Assembly: GCA_945957335.1 (NCBI GenBank)
Contig: CAMFLJ010000255.1
Coordinates: 1-5,633, forward strand
Direction of reading: 5' to 3'
Length of the DNA stretch: 5,633 bases
Source of the DNA: an uncultured Actinomycetes bacterium
GTDB taxonomy: Bacteria > Actinomycetota > Acidimicrobiia > Acidimicrobiales > Acidimicrobilacustridaceae
The translations under genes and the position numbers were made by a program. Shown piece after piece: positions 1-4,417 of the stretch. The notes beneath the pieces are model-generated. The model worked only from the letters and a program-made list of their open reading frames with translations. It had not been told where the DNA came from and did not search any database. Numbering within the stretch: position 1 is the stretch's first letter; every line of letters begins with the position of its first letter.

Positions 1-11
1 GCATGACCGAC

Positions 12-36
12 GGCCGGCCGGGTGATCCGGCCGGCC
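12..36. terminator. GC-rich hairpin, possible terminator of an upstream gene
   Basis: Positions 12-21 (GGCCGGCCGG) and 27-36 (CCGGCCGGCC) form a perfect 10-bp stem with the 5-nt loop GTGAT. No T-run follows on either strand, so it is not a classical intrinsic terminator, although many high-GC actinobacterial terminators lack the U-tract. It lies in the 67 bp before the first gene, and a TGA at 4-6 could be the stop of a gene entering from the left, which cannot be confirmed here. The arms are themselves GGCC repeats, so a simple palindromic spacer is an alternative. Confidence 0.4.
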
Positions 37-67
37 CGTTGCGCGCCACGGTGGCAGGATCGGCGCC

Positions 68-718
68 ATGCGCACCCGCCGCCGTCGCCTGCCCGCCGTC
101 GTCGCCGCCGTCGCGGTCGCCGTCGTCCTGGCGGTGGCCCTGCCGGCCACCGCCGTCCCCCCGACCCAGGCCTTCGCCGATCTCACCTCGGCGACGGCCG
201 GCTCGCTCGACGGCACCGGGCTCACCGTCACCGGCTGCACCCCGTCGTCGCTGGGCACCACCGACCTGAGCGGCGCGGAGTTCGTCCCGCCGGGCACGGC
301 CACCCAGCCGACCGTCACCTGCACCACCGACACCGGGATCGGCGTCTCCCTCGCCGAGGCACGCGACGGGCTCGACCTCTACCTCGTGGGCCTGACCCAC
401 CCCGCCTGCCTCCCGGGCGTGTACTCCATCACCACCGACGCCGCCGGCCCCCTCACCATCGCCTCCGGGTTCTCGAGCGCGACGCTCGTCGGGACCACGC
501 TGACGATGCCCATCGACAGCACGAACAGCGGTGTGATCCACCTGGCGGGCGCGGTCACCAGCGTCGTCCTCACCGAGGGCTCCGGCACCTTCACCGCCAC
601 GTTCACCCTCGGCACCATGCACGTCGAGCCGACGACCACGACCACGTCGACCACCCTCGACCCCGCCGCCGTCGCCGGTGCGGGGGCGAGCGCGGTGACC
701 CCCGCCTTCACCTGCTGA
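68..718 (+). CDS. Exported protein of unknown function with Thr-rich tail
   Basis: A 216-residue protein that I do not recognise as a named family. Residues 1-7 are basic (MRTRRRR) and are followed by a hydrophobic Ala/Val core at about 9-29, then ATA-VPP and TQA-F, either of which could be the signal peptidase site (near residue 29 or 35). There is no lipobox Cys. The mature part is rich in Thr, Ser, Gly and Val with alternating hydrophobics, suggesting a beta-sandwich, and has cysteines at 57, 85 and 114 plus a C-terminal Cys216, enough for two disulfides outside the cell. Residues 189-196 are a Thr-rich stretch, like the linkers in cell-surface proteins of some actinobacteria, but only about 20 residues follow it and there is no second membrane segment. 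AGGA at 56-59 lies 8 nt before the ATG and supports the start. CAGGAT at 55-60 could instead be a -10 box for a leaderless transcript. The gene converges with the BKACE gene and has no evident functional link to it. Confidence 0.75.
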   Translation: MRTRRRRLPAVVAAVAVAVVLAVALPATAVPPTQAFADLTSATAGSLDGTGLTVTGCTPSSLGTTDLSGAEFVPPGTATQPTVTCTTDTGIGVSLAEARDGLDLYLVGLTHPACLPGVYSITTDAAGPLTIASGFSSATLVGTTLTMPIDSTNSGVIHLAGAVTSVVLTEGSGTFTATFTLGTMHVEPTTTTTSTTLDPAAVAGAGASAVTPAFTC

Positions 719-731
719 TCCACCGTGGCCT

Positions 732-750
732 CGTGCCCTCGACGGGCACG
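732..750. terminator. Hairpin between convergent genes
   Basis: CGTGCCC (732-738) and GGGCACG (744-750) form a perfect 7-bp stem with loop TCGAC. It sits in the 39-bp gap between the stop of the exported-protein gene and the stop of the BKACE gene on the opposite strand, where a bidirectional terminator is expected. There is no T-run on either side, so the call rests on position and symmetry. Confidence 0.5.
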
Positions 751-757
751 GTCGCCG

Positions 758-1633
758 TCAGCGGCGGGGCAGGTCGAGGATCTCCGCCGCCTGGTCGCAG
801 GTGGCCACGGCCACTCCCAGGCGGTCGCACACGGCCACGGCCTCGGTGATGAGCTCGGCGTTGGTCGGGGTGCGGTCACCGGCGAAGAACTCGAGGCCGA
901 GGTGGATGTGCCCGCCCCGCTCGACCGCGTACTCGGCGAGGCCGGTCTCGACGACGTCGCCGCCCACGACCGACACGGCCCACGGAACCGGGCAGTCGCC
1001 CAGCGCCTCGAGGTAGGCGTCGAGGGCCAGCCGGGTGGGCGGCAGGCCGAAGGGTGCGCCCATGTAGCCCCGGTCGGTGGCCAGGTAGAACTTGATCATC
1101 GAGCCCTGCGGCAGGGTGCCGGCGCGCCAGTGGGCGATGGCCGCTCGCAGGAAGCCCGGCTCGTACATGGCCAGGCTGGGCCCGACGCGGTCGGCGGTGG
1201 CCCGGGCGAACTGCTCGGTGATCGAGTCGAAGCTGTTCTGGTAGACGAACCCGCCCCGCGGGATGCCGTCCTCGTCGACGCCACCGAGGTTGACCGAGCC
1301 GGGGTCGCACAGGCTGACCCGCAGCTTGTCGGTGGCGGCGAGCAGCGCGAGGTGCTCCAGGTTCAGCACGCCGTCGATGGCGTTGGCGGTCGGGTAGATG
1401 AGGGCGTCGGGCCGGGCCTCGAGCACCGGGGCCCAGGCCGCCAGGTACTCGTCGGCCACCAGTCGGGGGTCGCCGTTGACGGCCACGTGGTTGTGCACGA
1501 TGGCCGCCCCCGCCTCGAAGCTCGCCAGCGCGTCGGCGGCGATCTCCTCGGCCGAACGGGCCACGTTCGGGTTGGTGGCCTTCTGGGTGATCCCGTTGAT
1601 GGCCGCTTCGATGATGACTGGTCCCCGATCCAT
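758..1633 (-). CDS. DUF849/BKACE family beta-keto acid cleavage enzyme, divergent active site
   Basis: A 291-residue TIM-barrel enzyme of the family typified by Kce, 3-keto-5-aminohexanoate cleavage enzyme. Family members use a divalent metal, usually Zn, to react a beta-keto acid with acetyl-CoA, giving acetoacetate and a new CoA ester in the cytoplasm. Full family length and landmarks are present: AAINGI at 10-15, VHNH with H47 and H49 (metal ligands, Kce H46/H48), DPGSVN at 110-115, and GGHIHLGLE with E248 (third ligand, Kce E230). Compared with Kce recalled from memory, several substrate or catalytic positions differ: E14 becomes T16, S82 becomes T82, T106 becomes S107, E143 becomes A155, R226 becomes H244 and D231 becomes F249. 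The family is therefore clear, but the substrate and even the exact chemistry are open; lysine fermentation is unlikely. No Shine-Dalgarno precedes the ATG (read from 1633), which sits in the loop of an inverted repeat. The gene is divergent from a LysR regulator, its likely controller. Confidence 0.88.
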   Translation of the reverse strand: MDRGPVIIEAAINGITQKATNPNVARSAEEIAADALASFEAGAAIVHNHVAVNGDPRLVADEYLAAWAPVLEARPDALIYPTANAIDGVLNLEHLALLAATDKLRVSLCDPGSVNLGGVDEDGIPRGGFVYQNSFDSITEQFARATADRVGPSLAMYEPGFLRAAIAHWRAGTLPQGSMIKFYLATDRGYMGAPFGLPPTRLALDAYLEALGDCPVPWAVSVVGGDVVETGLAEYAVERGGHIHLGLEFFAGDRTPTNAELITEAVAVCDRLGVAVATCDQAAEILDLPRR

Positions 1634-1653
1634 GGCGGCACGCTAGATCGGGG
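1623..1653 (-). promoter_or_regulatory. Inverted repeat enclosing the BKACE start codon
   Basis: CCCCGATC (1623-1630) and GATCGGGG (1646-1653) are a perfect 8-bp inverted repeat with a 15-nt spacer. In the minus-strand transcript the 5' arm lies upstream of the start codon, the ATG occupies the last three loop positions, and the 3' arm is codons 2-4. If it folds, it would hold the initiation region in a stem-loop. It could equally be a DNA operator or chance in GC-rich sequence. The repeat is seen directly; its role is inferred. Confidence 0.45.
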
Positions 1654-1654
1654 C

Positions 1655-1682
1655 CGCCCCGGGTGGAGCCGAAAGCGGGGCG
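1655..1682 (-). repeat. Second inverted repeat in the BKACE leader
   Basis: CGCCCCG (1655-1661) and CGGGGCG (1676-1682) form a perfect 7-bp stem with a 14-nt loop. It lies between the terminator-like hairpin at 1686-1729 and the start-codon hairpin at 1623-1653. The C4/G4 blocks of these neighbouring repeats could pair with each other in alternative ways, so mutually exclusive folds are possible. Confidence 0.4.
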
Positions 1683-1685
1683 TCA

Positions 1686-1729
1686 CGGCAAAAATGCCGG
1701 AGCCGGCTCGGGGGGAGAGCCGGCTCCGG
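1686..1729 (-). terminator. Intrinsic terminator-like hairpin in the BKACE leader
   Basis: CCGGAGCCGGCTC (1697-1709) and GAGCCGGCTCCGG (1717-1729) form a perfect 13-bp stem with a 7-nt loop. On the minus strand the stem is followed by CATTTTTG (T5 at 1690-1694), a classical intrinsic terminator layout that is rare in such GC-rich DNA. On the plus strand no T-run follows. It points towards the BKACE gene and lies 53-96 nt upstream of its start, so it may be a leader attenuator or may end a short antisense transcript from the LysR promoter region. Each arm contains the self-complementary 10-mer GAGCCGGCTC (1700-1709 and 1717-1726), so a paired protein-binding site is an alternative. Confidence 0.6.
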
Positions 1730-1831
1730 GAAGAGGGTGGAGACCGAGGGGGGGACCGATCTCGACTTCCCTCATGCGAGGCCACCGGGAGGGGGGATCC
1801 CGTTCGTGTGTCCTCGTCGTATGTGGGGCTC

Positions 1832-1861
1832 AGTATGCGGCGAGGTTACCGATCGGTCCAA
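1832..1861 (-). promoter_or_regulatory. Candidate promoter for the BKACE gene
   Basis: Reading the minus strand, TTGGAC (1861-1856) as a -35 and CATACT (1837-1832) as a -10 are separated by 18 bp. Matches to the sigma-70 consensus are moderate (3/6 and 4/6). The predicted start near 1825 would give a leader of about 190 nt containing all three hairpins described above. The surrounding stretch, about 1801-1890, is the most AT-rich part of the intergenic region, as expected for promoters. Confidence 0.35.
1848..1857. promoter_or_regulatory. Palindrome ACCGATCGGT, candidate operator
   Basis: A perfect 10-bp palindrome between LysR and BKACE, overlapping the -35 end of the candidate BKACE promoter. 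GATCGGTCC (1851-1859) recurs inverted as GGACCGATC at 1753-1761. A LysR-family or other dimeric regulator could bind here, with the distant copy as a second site. No match to the T-N11-A rule is found exactly over this palindrome, so the binder is unknown. Confidence 0.35.
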
Positions 1862-1865
1862 CAGT

Positions 1866-1889
1866 TGTTTGCGATACATGCCATCATGT
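1866..1889. promoter_or_regulatory. Overlapping dyads just upstream of LysR, candidate LysR-type box
   Basis: TGT-N7-ACA (1866-1878) meets the T-N11-A pattern of LysR-type binding sites with three symmetric pairs. ACATG-N4-CATGT (1876-1889) is a second, perfect 5-bp dyad that overlaps it. Both lie within 30 bp of the LysR start, where autorepression sites are usual. GATACAT at 1873-1879 could also serve as a -10 for LysR, but no well-spaced -35 is seen. Confidence 0.35.
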
Positions 1890-1895
1890 CGAGCG

Positions 1896-2813
1896 ATGGA
1901 CCTGCGCCAGCTCAACGCCGTCCTCGCCGTCGTCGACCACGGGGGCTTCTCGGCCGCCGCCCGTGCCCTGCACACGGTTCAGTCGAACGTGTCGACCCAC
2001 GTGGCCCGCCTCGAGAAGGAGCTCGGCGTGTCGCTCATCGACCGGGCCACCGGCCAGGTCACCGAGGAGGGGGCGGTGGTCGTCGAGCGGGCCCGCCGCA
2101 TCCAGGCCGAGCTCGACGCCCTCGCCGCCGACGTCGCCTCGGTGCGCGACCAGGTGGCGGGCCAGGGCCGCATCGGGCTCATCGGCACCACGGCCCGCTG
2201 GCTCGTGCCCGCCCTCGTCGAGACGATGGCCCAGCGCCACCCCCTGGTGCGGGTGGTCGTGCACGACGCCACCACCTCCGCCCTCACGCTGCAGCTCGAG
2301 TCGGGCGCCATCGACATGGCCGTGATGACCCTGCCCGTCGCCGACCCCGAGGTCGTCACCGAGCCGCTCTTCGACGAGGACCGGCTGATGATCGTGCCGG
2401 CCGGCCACCCGTTCTGGGCCCACGAGAGCATCACGCTGGCCGACCTCGACGGGCAGCCACTGCTGCTCGAACCGGCCGGGCGCCCGTTCCGGAACCACCT
2501 CGACGCCATCTTCGACGAGCGGGGCTACGAGCTCGTCGCCAAGGCCGAGGTCGACGGCACCCGGCTCATGACGTCGCTGGCGTTCGAGGGCTTCGGCGCC
2601 GCCATCGTGCCGGCCAGCGCGATCCCCGTCTGGCTCGGCGGTGCGTGGCGCACGATCCCGGTCGAGGGCCTGGCCGGCCGGTCCGTCGGACTCGGCACGC
2701 GCCGCCAGGGGTTACTCTCGGCCCCGGCACGGGCCCTGCGCGACGTGCTCCGGCAGGTGATCGCGGAGCGTGCGGCCCACCAGCCCGGGATCCACCCGGT
2801 GCGCGACACCTGA
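1896..2813 (+). CDS. LysR-type transcriptional regulator
   Basis: A 305-residue DNA-binding regulator of the usual LysR-family length. The N-terminus MDLRQLNAVLAVVD opens the winged helix-turn-helix: residues 16-37 (GGFSAAARALHTVQSNVSTH) are the HTH, LEKELGVSLIDR at 39-50 leads into the wing, and a linker helix runs to about 87. The effector-binding domain starts near residue 91 (GRIGLIGTTARWLVP) and contains the typical LESGAIDMAVM (134-144) and a mid-domain GHPFW (170-174). The ATG at 1896 is chosen because the family begins MDLRQL there. An in-frame ATG at 1878 would add six residues, and neither has a strong Shine-Dalgarno. The gene is divergent from BKACE across 262 bp, the classic arrangement of a LysR regulator and its target, with itself as a second target. 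The effector cannot be read from sequence. Confidence 0.93.
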   Translation: MDLRQLNAVLAVVDHGGFSAAARALHTVQSNVSTHVARLEKELGVSLIDRATGQVTEEGAVVVERARRIQAELDALAADVASVRDQVAGQGRIGLIGTTARWLVPALVETMAQRHPLVRVVVHDATTSALTLQLESGAIDMAVMTLPVADPEVVTEPLFDEDRLMIVPAGHPFWAHESITLADLDGQPLLLEPAGRPFRNHLDAIFDERGYELVAKAEVDGTRLMTSLAFEGFGAAIVPASAIPVWLGGAWRTIPVEGLAGRSVGLGTRRQGLLSAPARALRDVLRQVIAERAAHQPGIHPVRDT

Positions 2814-2839
2814 CGCCCGCCCCGGCGGACGTAACCCCC

Positions 2840-2857
2840 CGACCGGGGCACCGGTCG
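2840..2857 (+). promoter_or_regulatory. Hairpin in the LysR-carboxyltransferase gap
   Basis: CGACCGG (2840-2846) and CCGGTCG (2851-2857) form a perfect 7-bp stem with loop GGCA, ending 9 nt before the next ATG. It could be a weak terminator for LysR without a T-run, or a structure near the initiation region of the following gene. The gap is only 53 bp, so read-through from LysR is possible. Confidence 0.35.
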
Positions 2858-2866
2858 CACCCTCAG

Positions 2867-4312
2867 ATGGCCTCCCTCCCTCCCCGCACCAGACCCGGCC
2901 CGACCACCGCCGCGCCCTCCGGTGCCACGCCCTTCGGTGCGTTCTCGCCCGTCGAGGGCCGCGGGGTGCAGATCCGGGCCAAGGTGCCCGGGGTCGTGCA
3001 GGCCTGGATCGACGAGCTCGACACGGTCCACGGGCCCCGCGAGGTCGTGATGGTGAAGGTCGGCGCCAACGAGAAGGCCGGCGCCCTCTCGCCCCGCGAC
3101 GGCGAGACCATCGCCGAGGCCGCCCACGTGGCGCTGTCGCAGCGCCTCCCGGTGATCGTCGAGATGTCGTCGTCGGGCGCCGACATCGGCGAGGGCCTGG
3201 CCGCCCTGCACGGCTGGGGCCAGGCCGCCAAGGCGCTGAGCGCCTGCTCGGGCGTGGTGCCCACCGTGATCGTCGTCGACGGCCCCGCGGTGTCGGGCCC
3301 GGCCCTGCTGCTCGGCATCGCCGACCACGTGGTGATGACCAGCGAGGCCTACGCCTTCGTGAGCGGGCCCCACATGGTGCGCGAGTTCACCGGCGTGCCC
3401 ATCGAGAAGGTCGACCTCGGCGGCTCCGGCAGCCACGCCCGCAACACCGGCGTGGCCACCGTGGTCGTCGACGACAGCGACGCCGCCCGGGCCGCGGTCG
3501 CCGCCCTGTTCGACTTCCTGCCCTCGCACAACGACGAGCTGCCGCCCCGGATCCCCACCGACGACCCGGCCGACCGCCCGGTGCCCGAGGCCGGCGAGGT
3601 CATCCCCGCCACTCCCACCGGCAGCTACGACGTGCGCACGGTGATCCGCTCGCTGGCCGACGAGGGCGAGGTCCTCGAGACCCGGGCGTCGTGGGCGCCC
3701 AACCTGGTCACGGCCTTCGGCTCGATCGACGGTCGCCCGGTGGGCTTCGTGGCCAACCAGCCGTGCGCCCTCGCCGGCACGCTCGACATCCCGGCCTCAC
3801 AGAAGGGCGCCCGCTTCGTGGCGTTCTGCGACGCCTTCAACATCCCACTGGTGACGCTGATCGACACGCCCGGCTTCTACCCGGGCAAGGACCTCGAGTG
3901 GCGAGGCATGATCCGCCACGGCGCCCAGATGGCGTTCGCCTACGCCCGGGCCACGGTCCCGCGGGTGAACGTCACCCTGCGCAAGAGCTACGGCGGCGCC
4001 TACATCGTCATGGACTCCAAGCGCATGGGCAACGACCTGGCGCTGGCCTGGCCGTCGTCGGAGATCGCGGTCATGGGCGCCAAGGGCGCGGTCGAGATCC
4101 TCCACCGGCGCTCCACGCCCGAGGAACGGGCCGACCTCGAGCAGGCCTACGAGGCCCGCCTGCTCAACCCCTACATCGCCGCCGAGCGGGGCTTCATCGA
4201 CGCCGTCATCGACCCGGCCGACACCCGACGCGAGCTCGCCGCCGCCCTCGCCGTGCTCGAGGACAAGCGGGAGCACCTCCAGCCCCGCAACCACGACAAC
4301 ACGCCCCTCTAG
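2867..4312 (+). CDS. Acyl-CoA carboxylase carboxyltransferase (beta) subunit, shortened and divergent N-domain
   Basis: A 481-residue protein of the PccB/AccB carboxyltransferase family, whose members move CO2 from biotin to an acyl-CoA. The C-terminal half matches actinobacterial PccB closely: ANQP (296-299), LAGTLDIPASQKGARF (302-317), CDAFNIPL (321-328), DTPGFYPG (333-340), RHGAQ (350-354), RKSYGGAYIVM (372-382, with GGA 376-378 shaping the oxyanion hole), EIAVMGAKGAVEI (399-411) and the tail HDNTPL. The N-terminal half is unusual. About 60-70 residues of the usual leader (KLTARER...LLD) are absent, and the SGGARIQEG loop reads SSGADIGEG (102-110). Ile380 stands where S. coelicolor PccB has the specificity residue Asp422; the broader-specificity AccB has Ile. 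There is no zinc finger, so it is not a typical AccD. The ATG at 2867 is the first start after the LysR stop, though no clear Shine-Dalgarno precedes it and the first 25 residues are low-complexity. No biotin carboxylase or epsilon subunit lies in the window. Confidence 0.88.
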   Translation: MASLPPRTRPGPTTAAPSGATPFGAFSPVEGRGVQIRAKVPGVVQAWIDELDTVHGPREVVMVKVGANEKAGALSPRDGETIAEAAHVALSQRLPVIVEMSSSGADIGEGLAALHGWGQAAKALSACSGVVPTVIVVDGPAVSGPALLLGIADHVVMTSEAYAFVSGPHMVREFTGVPIEKVDLGGSGSHARNTGVATVVVDDSDAARAAVAALFDFLPSHNDELPPRIPTDDPADRPVPEAGEVIPATPTGSYDVRTVIRSLADEGEVLETRASWAPNLVTAFGSIDGRPVGFVANQPCALAGTLDIPASQKGARFVAFCDAFNIPLVTLIDTPGFYPGKDLEWRGMIRHGAQMAFAYARATVPRVNVTLRKSYGGAYIVMDSKRMGNDLALAWPSSEIAVMGAKGAVEILHRRSTPEERADLEQAYEARLLNPYIAAERGFIDAVIDPADTRRELAAALAVLEDKREHLQPRNHDNTPL

Positions 4313-4319
4313 CCCGGGA

Positions 4320-4370
4320 GCCGCGACGAGCGCGGCCCGGCCCGCGGCGAGCCCCGTGTGCCGCCGGGGC
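4320..4370 (+). terminator. Tandem hairpins after the carboxyltransferase gene
   Basis: Two short perfect stems follow the stop codon. GCCGCG (4320-4325) pairs with CGCGGC (4331-4336) across ACGAG, and GCCCCG (4351-4356) pairs with CGGGGC (4365-4370) across 8 nt. Neither has a T-run. Together with a new -10-like box and a strong ribosome site just downstream, they suggest that transcription is punctuated between this gene and the dioxygenase. Confidence 0.35.
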
Positions 4371-4378
4371 CGGCGACC

Positions 4379-4384
4379 TACCCT
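4379..4384 (+). promoter_or_regulatory. Candidate -10 box (TACCCT) for the dioxygenase gene
   Basis: TACCCT fits the actinobacterial TANNNT -10 pattern and would start a transcript near 4391, giving a leader of about 27 nt before the GTG. The -35 region around 4356-4361 (GTGTGC) is a poor match, as is common in high-GC actinobacteria. The call is tentative. Confidence 0.3.
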
Positions 4385-4406
4385 CCTCCCCGGACACCAG
4401 GGGAAC

Positions 4407-4413
4407 GAGGGGG
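4407..4413 (+). promoter_or_regulatory. Ribosome binding site deciding the dioxygenase start
   Basis: GAGGGGG ends 4 nt before GTG 4418, and its GAGG core is 7 nt away, the best Shine-Dalgarno in the window. It favours GTG 4418 over the upstream in-frame GTG at 4358, which would add 20 Pro/Gly-rich residues not found in the family. Confidence 0.65.
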
Positions 4414-4417
4414 ACCA

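Noticed and set aside
36..400. Ice-binding (DUF3494-like) or other named surface domain in the exported protein
   Set aside because: The composition is similar (small residues, Thr/Gly, beta-rich), but I could not find the ordered motifs of any named family.
1730..1830. A known riboswitch (for example glycine, cobalamin, TPP or fluoride) in the BKACE leader
   Set aside because: I could not match any conserved riboswitch core by eye in the minus-strand RNA. The position before a terminator-like hairpin is suggestive, but no class can be named.
1737..1895. N-terminal extension of LysR to 1737
   Set aside because: The extra 53 residues are not family-like and cover the promoter region. LysR proteins start MDLRQL at 1896.
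725..2866. In-frame extension of the carboxyltransferase reading frame up to position 725 (a 1195-residue frame)
   Set aside because: It runs antisense to BKACE and out of frame over LysR, and its translation is Arg/Gly/Pro-rich without family motifs. The recognisable carboxyltransferase begins after 2867. The open frame is a high-GC artefact.
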